Source: G963556115 sp963667375 (GTDB lineage Bacteria; Planctomycetota; SZUA-567). Taken from it: a stretch of DNA of 64,000 nucleotides. Positions 6,992-16,401 of this stretch are shown piece by piece (position 1 is the first letter of the stretch; every line of letters begins with the position of its first letter). The notes below the pieces were generated by a model. That model did not search any database and was not told the origin of the DNA. It saw only the letters and a list, made by a program, of their open reading frames with translations. The position numbers and the translations under genes were made by a program. The stretch covers positions 868,001 to 932,000 of the forward strand of contig OY763323.1 of assembly GCA_963667375.1 (NCBI GenBank), written 5' to 3'.

Positions 6992-9331
6992 TTAATTAGA
7001 ATTAATAATTTTCTCAATGATATCGCCATACTTAACAACTACACCGACAAATACCACACTTACCATACTCATCAGTTTAATCAGAATATTCAGACTTGGT
7101 CCTGATGTATCCTTGAACGGGTCACCAACAGTATCACCAACAACACTGGCCTTATGTGCCTCAGACCCCTTACCGCTGATAATATTGCCATTAGCATCCT
7201 TTTCCTTGGGCTGCTTTTCAATATGCTTCTTGGCATTATCCCAGGCACCACCAGAATTATTGAGCATACATGCCAGAGTAAAGCCGGCTGTCAGACCACC
7301 AACAAGCAGACCGATTACACCACTGACACCCAGAGCCATACCGACAATAACCGGTACTGCAATCGCCAGGATTGACGGTACAAGCATCTCCTTCTGTGCT
7401 CCCTTGGTAGAAATCTCTACACAGCGTGCATAATCAGGTTTTGCCTTTTTCTCCATGATTCCGGCTATCTCACGGAACTGACGGCGGACCTCTTCTACCA
7501 TAGCTCCTGCAGCTCGACCCACAGCTTTCATGGTCATGGCACAGAATACAAAAGCCATCATCGCACCGAGGAAAACACCACATAACAACTTTGGATTCAT
7601 TACATCAAGACTATAAGCCTGTACAAAGTCAGATACCGTAGCTTCGGCAATCTTCACCGCTGTAACCGAACCTGCAACCTTTTCCGGAATAGTATCAATG
7701 TAGAACATAACATTATGAATCATATGGCTGCCTGTACTTTCAGCCAGATGCATAATCCAGATACGTACCTCTTCCAGATATGCTGACAGCAGCGCCATCG
7801 CAGTAAGAGCGGCAGAACCGATTGCAAAACCCTTACCAATCGCAGCTGTAGTATTACCAAGCATATCCAGAGCATCGGTCTTCTCACGTACTGACGGATC
7901 CAGCTCGCTCATCTCAGCATTACCACCGGCATTATCAGCGATCGGACCATAAGCATCGGTCGCCAGTGAGAAGCCAAGCGTTGCCAGCATACCGACTGCA
8001 GCAAAACCAACACCGTATAGCCCCATAGAAAAGCTTTCAAATCCACCGGCAAAACCGAACGCAAAAAGAATACCGATAACGATAGTAACCACCGGCCAGC
8101 CAGTAGAATACATACCAACGGCGATACCGTCAATAATAGCTGTAGCCGGACCCATCTTCGCCTGCTGCGCAATACCCCTGGTCGGAGCATATTCATCTGA
8201 AGTATAGTATTCAGTCAAAAGACCGATTATACAACCGGCAACCAGACCTGAACAGATAGAGCCAAATACGCCATAAGAGATTATATCCAGACCCAGCGGG
8301 GTCAGAATAAGTGAGACTACAGCAATCGCAGCAGTAGAGAACCAGAGAGGCATGGTAAGCGCCTTCATCAGAGTTTTCATATCCGCCTTCTCATCACAGC
8401 GTACCATCAGGCAGCCGAGAATAGAAAGAATTATACCCACACCGGCAACGATCATCGGTGCAAGCACGGCTTTAACTCCAAGACTCGGCAGAGCTGCACC
8501 CAGAGCACAGGTAGCAAGGATAGAGCCGCAGTATGATTCATAAAGATCCGCGCCCATACCGGCAACATCACCAACATTATCACCGACATTATCGGCAATT
8601 GTTGCAGGATTACGTGGATCATCCTCAGGAATACCGGCTTCAACCTTACCAACAAGGTCTGCTCCAACATCCGCAGCTTTGGTATAAATACCGCCGCCAA
8701 CACGTGCAAAGAGCGCCTGGGTAGATGCACCCATACCAAAGGTAAGCATTGTAGTTGTAATAGACACATATTTTGAAGCTTCAAGCGTACCCGGCTGTAC
8801 CAACCAGATATCACCGGCAATATGTCCAAAACCACTGGACATATGTGCTGCTGTATAGACAAAATGATTCAGAATAAAATACCAGATACAGATATCAAGC
8901 AGACCAAAACCAACCACGATCAGACCCATTACCGCTCCAGATCTGAAAGCGATTTTCAGTCCTCTGTCCAGACTTTCATTTGCTCCCTGCGCGGTTCTGC
9001 TGGAAGCATTTGTCGCTGTCTTCATACCGAGGAAACCACATAAACCTGAGAAGAAACCTCCGGTAAGGAAGGCGACAGGCACAAAAGGATTCTGCACACC
9101 TATAAGCGCCAGAATCGCAAAAATAACGAATAAAACTACAAAAACCTTTCCAACAACCTTATACTGGGCGTAAAGATAAGCATAAGCGCCTTCTCTTACA
9201 TGCTGCGCAATCTCTTTCATTGTCGCATTGCCCTCGCCCTGTCCAATCATCCACTTATAAAATCCTATTGCAAAGAATAGCGACAATAAAGCGGAGATAG
9301 GAGCAATCCACCACAATAACTCGGGACTCAT
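6992..9331 (-). CDS. hppA: Membrane-bound ion-pumping pyrophosphatase, K+-dependent type
   Basis: A 779-residue polytopic inner-membrane enzyme that hydrolyses pyrophosphate and pumps cations outward. The substrate site 'KVEAGIPEDDPRNPATIADN' followed by VGDNVGD is intact, as is the C-terminal 'GDTVGDPFKDTSGPS'. The helix reading 'GNTTAAIGKGFAIGSAALTA' has Ala, not Lys, after GNTTA, the known mark of K+-dependent enzymes; these pump Na+ or both Na+ and H+, so Na+ pumping is likely. ATG at 9331 is preferred over the one at 9349 because AAAGGA lies 10 bases before it. Transcribed alone, with a 3' terminator at 6932 and a possible leader terminator at 9429. It may feed the Na+/solute symporter at 24.1 kb. 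Confidence 0.95.
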   Translation of the reverse strand: MSPELLWWIAPISALLSLFFAIGFYKWMIGQGEGNATMKEIAQHVREGAYAYLYAQYKVVGKVFVVLFVIFAILALIGVQNPFVPVAFLTGGFFSGLCGFLGMKTATNASSRTAQGANESLDRGLKIAFRSGAVMGLIVVGFGLLDICIWYFILNHFVYTAAHMSSGFGHIAGDIWLVQPGTLEASKYVSITTTMLTFGMGASTQALFARVGGGIYTKAADVGADLVGKVEAGIPEDDPRNPATIADNVGDNVGDVAGMGADLYESYCGSILATCALGAALPSLGVKAVLAPMIVAGVGIILSILGCLMVRCDEKADMKTLMKALTMPLWFSTAAIAVVSLILTPLGLDIISYGVFGSICSGLVAGCIIGLLTEYYTSDEYAPTRGIAQQAKMGPATAIIDGIAVGMYSTGWPVVTIVIGILFAFGFAGGFESFSMGLYGVGFAAVGMLATLGFSLATDAYGPIADNAGGNAEMSELDPSVREKTDALDMLGNTTAAIGKGFAIGSAALTAMALLSAYLEEVRIWIMHLAESTGSHMIHNVMFYIDTIPEKVAGSVTAVKIAEATVSDFVQAYSLDVMNPKLLCGVFLGAMMAFVFCAMTMKAVGRAAGAMVEEVRRQFREIAGIMEKKAKPDYARCVEISTKGAQKEMLVPSILAIAVPVIVGMALGVSGVIGLLVGGLTAGFTLACMLNNSGGAWDNAKKHIEKQPKEKDANGNIISGKGSEAHKASVVGDTVGDPFKDTSGPSLNILIKLMSMVSVVFVGVVVKYGDIIEKIINSN

Positions 9332-9428
9332 AACTCCATTTCCTTTCATAAAAACCTACAAACTAAAACCTTTAATAAATCTATATAATAAACCAACAAT
9401 ATAAATTTTAATGGATGCGGCTAATTAC

Positions 9429-9453
9429 AAAAAAAATGAGACCATTCGGCCTC
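9429..9453 (-). terminator. Terminator-like hairpin in the hppA leader
   Basis: On the minus strand GAGGCC-GAAT-GGTCTC (one G-T pair) followed by A and eight T. It lies about 98 bases before the hppA ATG and 14 bases after the stop of a 14-codon frame. It could be an attenuator of hppA or the end of a small RNA. Confidence 0.5.
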
Positions 9454-9466
9454 AATAAATTGAAGT

Positions 9467-9511
9467 TTAAAAATAAACCTTAACTGTAATCATTAACATT
9501 CTATGCTTCAT
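9467..9511 (-). CDS. Possible 14-codon leader peptide before hppA
   Basis: The minus-strand frame reads MKHRMLMITVKVYF and stop, with AAGGGG four bases before its ATG, a strong ribosome site. A terminator-like hairpin follows after 14 bases. The frame extends in phase to an ATG further upstream (MFFNALRGT...), which has a weaker site. Such short frames arise by chance in AT-rich DNA, so the ribosome site and its position are the only support. Confidence 0.25.
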   Translation of the reverse strand: MKHRMLMITVKVYF

Positions 9512-9744
9512 AGTTCCCCTTAACGCATTAAAAAACATATTAACCCATTATATTTCATATGATACTAAAATATCAGTTCTGCACAAGCCCTATTCTGGCT
9601 ATAATTTAATTTTATTTAATAAAACTCCATGATTAATAGCCTATTCTCAAATACACCTATCTTATAACGGAAATATAATCGCTACCGAGCTATCTTACAG
9701 CAACTTAACAATCAAATCACAAAGTAATCACAATAAGACCCCGT
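9512..9744. other. Intergenic stretch between the RND terminator and the hppA leader
   Basis: AT-rich, with no frame of useful length and no tRNA or recognisable riboswitch. It should hold the hppA promoter, reading leftward; no promoter hexamers could be picked with confidence. Confidence 0.5.
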
Positions 9745-9780
9745 AAAAAAGCAGAAGAGAACCTGAATGTTCTCTTCTGC
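9745..9780 (-). terminator. Intrinsic terminator of the first RND operon
   Basis: A perfect 12-base-pair stem GCAGAAGAGAAC / GTTCTCTTCTGC with a 6-base loop, followed on the minus strand by six T. It lies 36 bases past the RND pump stop. Confidence 0.9.
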
Positions 9781-9815
9781 TGTATAAATCATTAAAATAA
9801 TATAATCAAACTATT

Positions 9816-12800
9816 CTAAAATATCCGCCAACCCCAAAATCTGTGCAGCAGTTCCTTCACATCATCAATAATAACATATAGTGCCGGAACCAGAATCAAG
9901 GCAATAAAGGTCGCAAAAAGAATACCATATCCAAGTGACAACGCCATCGGAATCATCATCTGAGCTTGTCTGCTGGTTTCAAAAATCATCGGCGCCAGAC
10001 CACCGAAGGTGGTAAGGCTGGTAAGCATAATCGGTCTGAACCGGCGGATACCGGCTTTGAATACCGCGGTGCCGTTGTTCAAACCTTTTGAATTCAGCCC
10101 ATTGGCATAATCAACCATTACCAGCGAGTCATTCACCACCACCCCGGATAAGGCCACAATACCCATAAAACTCGGGAGCGACAGAGAAAAATACCCCATT
10201 AGAATATGCCCGAAAGCGGCACCTATAACCCCAAAAGGTATAGAGACCATAATAATAAGCGGCTGCAAATAACTGTTAAAAGGGATGGCCAATACCGCGT
10301 AAACTGCCAAAATCGCAATAATAGCGCCAAACAGCAGGTTATCCATACTCTCCTGCATATCCTCCCGTTCTCCGGCTATAGTAGCACTCAAGCCTGGATA
10401 TTTCTGTTCAAGATTGGCGATAAATCCTCCCTCCATGACATCAGTGACTATTATACCGGCCTGCGAACGGTCGGCAATATCAGCGGTTACCCGCACCTGT
10501 CTTCTGCCGTCAATACGGGTAATAGAGCTTGGCGCATGATTTTTAGAGATATTTATCGCTTCCAGCAGCGGCATCTCCGCTCCGGAATCAGAACGCAGAA
10601 TAAGCTCCTCAAGATTATACAGCGACTCCCGTTCGTTCTCCGGCAGACGCACCATAACCTTTACCTCATCGCGTCCACGCTGCTGCCGTAAAGCTTCAGC
10701 ACCATAGAAGAACGCCCGTATCTGACTGGCTATATAGCTAGGTGTAAAACCAAGAGCCTTCGCCTCGGGAGTTATCGTGAAATCAAGCTCCTGCTTACCC
10801 TGGCTGAATCCGGTATCAACATCACTTATACCGTTATATTCCTCAAGCTTGGCGGCCAGTTCATCAGCGGCTTTTTCCAGAATAGCGGTATCCGAATGTG
10901 CCAGTGAAATACTTACCGGATCACCACCAGCAGGGCCACCGGGATCATCCAGAAAGACCATTCTTTCAACTCCAGGAATATCACCAATCTTCAGGCGCCA
11001 GCGATTCTTAAACTCGGTAGTGGAGATATCACGCTCTTCACTCGAGACCAGCTGCACCTCAACGTTGGTAGTATGACCGCCGGAAAGCGCAGTAGCTCCT
11101 CCACGCCGACGTCCGGCGCTGCCGATACCGGAATAGATCCCTTTAAGCAGCTCTTTACCGGTACGTGTTTTATACTCTGCGGCTACCTCCTTGGCTGCAC
11201 GTACCAGTTTATCATGTATAACCTTGGTCTTTTTCGGTGAAGATCCATACGGCAGATCAACTGTCGCCTGTGCCACATCCGAAGAGACCGACGGGAAAAA
11301 CACCATTGAAAAATGCCCGCCCGCCACATAAGCTACAAAAACAATCATAATTGCCATAAAAACGGCGAGTGTAACATAACGCTGCTTTATCGCCTTGATT
11401 AATAGTGGCTTATAGCATTTTTTTATGAATTTCTTAAGCTTTACTTCGAACCAGCTCTCAACAATATTAAGTTTACTCCAGATATCACCGTCAACACTCT
11501 TTTTCTGATGCGCCAAATGCGCCGGTAGAATAAACAACGCCTCAAAGAGTGAGACTATAAATACCGAGATAACCACTATCGGCACAACCTTGAATATCTT
11601 ACCCATAGTACCCGGCACAAATAATAATGGTGCGAAAGCAATAATATTGGTCAGAATGGAAAAGGTCACCGGTATCGCCACCTGCTTGGTTCCGATAATA
11701 GAGGATTTAATAAAACTCACCCCGCGCTGCCGCATCTCAAATACATTCTCACCGACAACGATAGCATCATCAACCACCATACCCAGCGCCATAATAAAGG
11801 CAAATAGCGAGATCATATTTATCGAAGTGCCAAATGACGGCAGAAAGACAAATGACCCCAGAAATGAGATCGGAATACCCATCATTACCCAGAATGCCAG
11901 CCGTATCTGCAGAAAACATCCGAGCAGCACCATTACCAGAACCAGTCCAAGTTCAATATTTCTGGTCAGAAGATCGATTCGCTCATCCAGATATACTGAA
12001 CGGTCATTCCAGACGGTCAGTGTCACCCCTTCAGGCAGAGTCGGACGTATACTGTCAATCACTTTATGAACCGCGGCCGATACCCCTTTCGGTGTCTGCT
12101 CACCCACCCGGTAAACCTTTACCCGCACCGCATGCTCACCGTTAAAATAGTCATCCTTATCACTATCCTCGAAGCCATCGGTTATTTTGGCTATATCACC
12201 AAGAGCTACCTCAACACCTTCCGAGCTGGTAATTACCGGCACATCATAATATTCATCACCATAATCTCTTTTCTGATCTACCTTGAGCAATACTTCACCG
12301 CCGCTGCTCTTGATACTTCCGCCACCCATTTCCAGCGAATTATTCTCTATCTGCTGGGCAATACCAGATACAGTCAGGCTATAACGGCGCAGTTCATTTT
12401 CAGGGACTTCCACCGATATCTCAGGATCTCTAATTCCTGCCAGATCCACATTGGTAATATTTTTATTGAGCAGAATAAGATCACGTAACCGTTCCGCTAT
12501 CTCCTTGAGTACCTTCATATCATAATCACCGGAAATAATTATACTCATTACCGACATCTCATGATCTGCAAGACTTACCACCGGTTTTTCTGCTTCTTCA
12601 GGAAAAGAACTTATCCGGTCTACCGCATTTTTAATATCCTGGTAAACTTTGATATCATTGGCACCAATTGTAAGATCAATTGCAACAGCCGCACTGCCCT
12701 CACTCGCCTGCGAGCGTATCTCCTTGATGCCGTCAATATCCTTTATCTGCTCTTCAATTACCAGTATTATGCCCTTCTCAACCTCTTCCGGTGTTGCTCC

Positions 12801-12986
12801 GGGATAAGACATGGAAATAGATACCACATCCAGATCAAACTCCGGAAATACCTCCTGCTTGATATTTGACATCCCCAAAATACCACCAATCAGCAGCATC
12901 AGCATAATCAGGTTTGCCGTCACCGGATGTGAGACCATCCAGGCAATCGCCCCGGTTTCTTCTGAAGAATCTAACGCCTTATTCAT
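9816..12986 (-). CDS. RND (HAE1/AcrB-type) efflux pump, inner-membrane subunit
   Basis: A 1056-residue inner-membrane proton-driven exporter. It has the RND plan of twelve membrane helices and two large periplasmic loops. The N-terminal 'SMSYPGATPEEVEKGI' and the TM4 motif 'ALGMVVDDAIVVGENVFE' with the two proton-relay Asp are intact. The C-terminal half repeats the plan (FMGIVALSGVVVNDSLVMVD). It works with the adaptor encoded just upstream, whose last eight bases (ATGAATAA) it overlaps, so translation is coupled. No outer-membrane channel gene is near, so a shared TolC-like partner elsewhere is expected. Substrate unknown. A strong terminator follows the stop. Confidence 0.93.
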   Translation of the reverse strand: MNKALDSSEETGAIAWMVSHPVTANLIMLMLLIGGILGMSNIKQEVFPEFDLDVVSISMSYPGATPEEVEKGIILVIEEQIKDIDGIKEIRSQASEGSAAVAIDLTIGANDIKVYQDIKNAVDRISSFPEEAEKPVVSLADHEMSVMSIIISGDYDMKVLKEIAERLRDLILLNKNITNVDLAGIRDPEISVEVPENELRRYSLTVSGIAQQIENNSLEMGGGSIKSSGGEVLLKVDQKRDYGDEYYDVPVITSSEGVEVALGDIAKITDGFEDSDKDDYFNGEHAVRVKVYRVGEQTPKGVSAAVHKVIDSIRPTLPEGVTLTVWNDRSVYLDERIDLLTRNIELGLVLVMVLLGCFLQIRLAFWVMMGIPISFLGSFVFLPSFGTSINMISLFAFIMALGMVVDDAIVVGENVFEMRQRGVSFIKSSIIGTKQVAIPVTFSILTNIIAFAPLLFVPGTMGKIFKVVPIVVISVFIVSLFEALFILPAHLAHQKKSVDGDIWSKLNIVESWFEVKLKKFIKKCYKPLLIKAIKQRYVTLAVFMAIMIVFVAYVAGGHFSMVFFPSVSSDVAQATVDLPYGSSPKKTKVIHDKLVRAAKEVAAEYKTRTGKELLKGIYSGIGSAGRRRGGATALSGGHTTNVEVQLVSSEERDISTTEFKNRWRLKIGDIPGVERMVFLDDPGGPAGGDPVSISLAHSDTAILEKAADELAAKLEEYNGISDVDTGFSQGKQELDFTITPEAKALGFTPSYIASQIRAFFYGAEALRQQRGRDEVKVMVRLPENERESLYNLEELILRSDSGAEMPLLEAINISKNHAPSSITRIDGRRQVRVTADIADRSQAGIIVTDVMEGGFIANLEQKYPGLSATIAGEREDMQESMDNLLFGAIIAILAVYAVLAIPFNSYLQPLIIMVSIPFGVIGAAFGHILMGYFSLSLPSFMGIVALSGVVVNDSLVMVDYANGLNSKGLNNGTAVFKAGIRRFRPIMLTSLTTFGGLAPMIFETSRQAQMMIPMALSLGYGILFATFIALILVPALYVIIDDVKELLHRFWGWRIF

Positions 12987-14181
12987 CAGCCTCTCCTAGT
13001 GACTTCGCAATTACATTGAGCTGCATTCCGGCAACAGGAATAAAATTACTGGAAGTTATAACCCGGTCATTTTTATCCAATCCTTTGGTAATATAGATAT
13101 TATCCTTGTCACGCCAGGCAATTTCCACCTTCTTGATAGTCAGTTTATCCGCTTTATCTGCTACCCACACTGTATCATCATCACGCAGATATTCACGCGG
13201 CAGTTTGAGCATACTGTCAAGTTTATCACCCTTAATCCGTACATTCACATAAGCATTGAGCAGCAGCATATTCTGCATATCACCACTCTTGATACCAAGC
13301 GGATCATTGACCTCAATCAAGACCTTGGCCATACGCCCCAGACTGTCAAGACTACCGTTGAGGCGGGTAACAACACCTTTCTTGACAGCGTCCTTGCCAT
13401 TTGCGCCCTTGATTATTATCTCCGCTTCAGATCCTACCTTTGAATTAACTCCTGGTATATCAATATAATATATCTTACTAACCGGCAATGTCACCTCCAC
13501 CCAGTAGGCAGAAGTGCCAACCGCTTCGGCAATTGATGACAGCTTGGTCACATAATTACCTATCGCAATGTCTTTAGATTCAATAATAATAGAAAACGGC
13601 GCAACAATATCTGTACGTTTAAGATCTTTATGCGCCTGCTCCAATAATTTTTGAGCCGCTACCAGATTCGCCTTTGCCGCCTCGATATACGGTACCCGCA
13701 TACGCAATTCACGCGCCTGCTTAGTAGTAGATATTTTAGACATATCCTCCATAATCTTGGCGGATCTTGCTTCACCCTCCTCAACCAGTAAATCCTTCCT
13801 GGCAGTGGCAAGTTCCGCTTTTGCCTGCTCAATGGCAATTTCATAATCTGTCTTCTCAATTTTAGCGATAACCTCGCCTTCTTTGATAAATCCTCCGGGA
13901 ATCAGCTTGTCATTGATCCATTCAACCCGACCGCCTACTTCAGAAATAACACTCAATTCCTGCAATGGTTTGACTACACCCATAGCATCAAGCCAGATAT
14001 TTCCCTTTGCCGGTTTTATTTCAGTAACCGCAACCGTTGAAGGCAGCAGATTGACTTCACGTTTCTGCGGAATCGGCTTAGTAATAATGAAAATTACCGA
14101 TAAACCCCCTGCAATTATAAAAATTATCATTATTTTTATAAATTGACTTATAAAATTACTTTTTTTCTCTTTCCCGGCCAT
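12979..14181 (-). CDS. RND efflux periplasmic adaptor (membrane fusion protein)
   Basis: A 400-residue HlyD/AcrA-like protein anchored by an N-terminal helix at about 14-34 (IMIIFIIAGGLSVIFIITKP). A first lipoyl half reads 'VISEVGGRVEWINDKLIPGG', then comes a coiled-coil hairpin rich in Ala, Glu and Lys (about 105-185), the second lipoyl half (TDIVAPFSIIIESKDIAIGN), a beta-barrel and a membrane-proximal domain. It bridges the pump to an outer-membrane channel. First gene of the pair; the pump gene overlaps its end by eight bases. Its promoter lies in the 112-base gap shared with the divergent U32 gene. Confidence 0.92.
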   Translation of the reverse strand: MAGKEKKSNFISQFIKIMIIFIIAGGLSVIFIITKPIPQKREVNLLPSTVAVTEIKPAKGNIWLDAMGVVKPLQELSVISEVGGRVEWINDKLIPGGFIKEGEVIAKIEKTDYEIAIEQAKAELATARKDLLVEEGEARSAKIMEDMSKISTTKQARELRMRVPYIEAAKANLVAAQKLLEQAHKDLKRTDIVAPFSIIIESKDIAIGNYVTKLSSIAEAVGTSAYWVEVTLPVSKIYYIDIPGVNSKVGSEAEIIIKGANGKDAVKKGVVTRLNGSLDSLGRMAKVLIEVNDPLGIKSGDMQNMLLLNAYVNVRIKGDKLDSMLKLPREYLRDDDTVWVADKADKLTIKKVEIAWRDKDNIYITKGLDKNDRVITSSNFIPVAGMQLNVIAKSLGEADE

Positions 14182-14293
14182 ACATATTTCCTATTATTTA
14201 CTTTATAAGATTATTGGGTTATAATTAAAATATAATTAGATAATATGAAATATTAGGCATAAGTAACAACATTTTTTTATTATTAGGAAAAAT

Positions 14294-16393
14294 ATGTCCA
14301 GATTAGATACAGAATTACTTGCACCTGCAGGAAGTATGGCAGCACTCATGGCGGCACTCGACAGCGGTGCAGATGCGGTATATTTTGGTTTACAAAGTCT
14401 CAATGCCCGCCAGGGAGCGGAAAATTTCCGTCTGGAAGATCTTAATCAGATTGTCGAATTAATTCACAGCCATAATGCCAGAGCCTTTTTAACACTAAAC
14501 ATTGACCTTACCGCCAGAGATATCGGCAAGGCTGCAAGAATTCTCACTGCCGCTGAAAATGCTGGCGTTAATGCCATTCTCTTTACCGACCCGGCAATTC
14601 TAATGCTCAAACCGGAATTCCCGGAACTCGAATTCCATTTCAGCACTCAGGCTTCAATTACCACCTCTGAAGGCATAAAAGCTGCCCATGACCTTGGTGT
14701 AACCAGAGTAGTTGTTGCCCGCGAAATGTCCGCTGACGAAATTGCCGCCGCCTGTAAAATAAGTAACGTGGAAATTGAAGTATTCACTCAGGGTGCACTC
14801 TGTATGTGTATTTCCGGACGCTGCCTTTTAAGCAGTTGGGGTGGCGGAAAGAGTGGAAACCGCGGAGCCTGCACCAGTCCATGCCGCGTAACCTGGAAGA
14901 TCAACAATGATGATAAGGAAGATATTCTCTCCACTCAGGACCTGAGTCTCATTGAAAAACTCCCAGAACTTATTGCTGCCGGTGTCACCTGTCTGAAAAT
15001 TGAGGGCCGCCTGAAAAATGCCTCCTGGGTTGCAAAAGCCGTAGCTCTCTACCGTAATGTTCTGGACGGAAAAGCAAATTATACCAAGGAGGACACACTC
15101 CCGCTCGGTGCCTATACCGGTCGGAGTATGACCGACGGTTATTATACCGGGCAACGACATACCATCTTCGGTTCCGGCGGGAGGATTGCCAGCCAGAATA
15201 CCGCAATCCGTACGGATAATACAGCCGCCGCCACTGTCACTGTACCGGTAGCAGCCGACTCACAGACTACGGCAGATTATCCAGATTACTTCAATTTTAC
15301 TATCTTCAGTGAAAATACTGCCCTTGAATGTAAGCTTGAATATAATTCTGAAATTATTGACTGGACACTGCCTAAAACCGTCATTAAGCATGATAACCGC
15401 GGTATAACCATAAGCGATGCCGGCAACTGGCTGAGCAAACTCAAAATTCAACAGTGCACACTCAATGAATTCATAACCGATAATCCGGAATTTCTTGTCA
15501 GTAAAAAAGCTGCCAATAAAATTGCAGATAGAATTTCAGCTTCTATTCACCGTATAAAAAAACAGGATGTAAAAAATGCCTCTACCGAAATAGAACTTGC
15601 AGATACTGTACGTGCACTTACAAAATTCAAAACTCGCAATCCCAAGAATACCTTTACTCCTGTTGACCGCCCGAATGTTCTGCGTATAAATATAACTCAG
15701 ACAGAGGATCTTCTTAAGAAAATCCATGCTGAACGAATAATTATCGAAGAAGCCGCTTCAACTGATATAAAGAGACTTAAAGAACTCACCGCTGATTCTG
15801 AACTGGTGATAGCACTTCCTCCTGTATTCTTCGAAAACGAAATTGTTGAAATTAAAGCGCTCTGTTCTGTCTGCAAAGAACATAATATAATGGTTGAAGT
15901 AAACGGCTGGGACAGCTGGAAGATTGCCAGGGATCTTGAGCTGAAATTTTCTGGCGGACCGGGAATTGCCGTACTGAATCCGCTTGCGGCACAGGCACTG
16001 CAGAACCTTGGTTTTGAATCTGTATCCTTCAGTCTTGAAGCCGGTGAAAAACAGCTTATCGATCTTGCCAGATCCTGCACTGCCGAAGCCATGCTTACAG
16101 TTTTTTCACGTCCTGTTCTTGCTCACACTCGCGCTAACTTCGCTGACAGACTTAATGAAGATACCGTGCTCCGTGATGCTCGCGGCATCTCACTGAGTGT
16201 ACACTTTCACAAAGATATCACAGAACTGCGCAGCACCAAACCGTTCTCCATCGGTGGAATTGACAGCCCTGAAATAAAAGCTCGCTGGATTTGTGCTGAC
16301 CTGACAAACTCTCCTAATCCACTCAAAGAATGGAAGAATATTCATAAGACAAAAAATAAAGAGATGTTTAACTTTGAAAAAGGTCTATTCTAA
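14294..16393 (+). CDS. Peptidase U32 family protein (RlhA/YhbU-like)
   Basis: A 699-residue protein. It opens with 'ELLAPAGSMAALMAALDSGA' and 'DAVYFGLQSLNARQGAENF', the U32 barrel. The family signature 'EVFTQGALCMCISGRCLLSS' follows at about 160, with further Cys in 'NRGACTSPCR'; these Cys ligate an iron-sulfur cluster in characterised members. The long C-terminal part corresponds to the collagenase-like domain (DUF3656) of RlhA, which hydroxylates a cytidine of 23S rRNA. RNA hydroxylation is therefore more likely than proteolysis, but members vary. The gene is monocistronic, with RBS AGGA before the ATG, and converges on the second RND operon with an 8-base gap. Confidence 0.85.
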   Translation: MSRLDTELLAPAGSMAALMAALDSGADAVYFGLQSLNARQGAENFRLEDLNQIVELIHSHNARAFLTLNIDLTARDIGKAARILTAAENAGVNAILFTDPAILMLKPEFPELEFHFSTQASITTSEGIKAAHDLGVTRVVVAREMSADEIAAACKISNVEIEVFTQGALCMCISGRCLLSSWGGGKSGNRGACTSPCRVTWKINNDDKEDILSTQDLSLIEKLPELIAAGVTCLKIEGRLKNASWVAKAVALYRNVLDGKANYTKEDTLPLGAYTGRSMTDGYYTGQRHTIFGSGGRIASQNTAIRTDNTAAATVTVPVAADSQTTADYPDYFNFTIFSENTALECKLEYNSEIIDWTLPKTVIKHDNRGITISDAGNWLSKLKIQQCTLNEFITDNPEFLVSKKAANKIADRISASIHRIKKQDVKNASTEIELADTVRALTKFKTRNPKNTFTPVDRPNVLRINITQTEDLLKKIHAERIIIEEAASTDIKRLKELTADSELVIALPPVFFENEIVEIKALCSVCKEHNIMVEVNGWDSWKIARDLELKFSGGPGIAVLNPLAAQALQNLGFESVSFSLEAGEKQLIDLARSCTAEAMLTVFSRPVLAHTRANFADRLNEDTVLRDARGISLSVHFHKDITELRSTKPFSIGGIDSPEIKARWICADLTNSPNPLKEWKNIHKTKNKEMFNFEKGLF

Positions 16394-16401
16394 CCTAGCG
16401 T

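Noticed and set aside
10206..12999. Several long plus-strand frames opposite the first RND pump
   Set aside because: They lie antisense to a complete RND gene, show no motif and have no ribosome sites; they are frame shadows of that gene.
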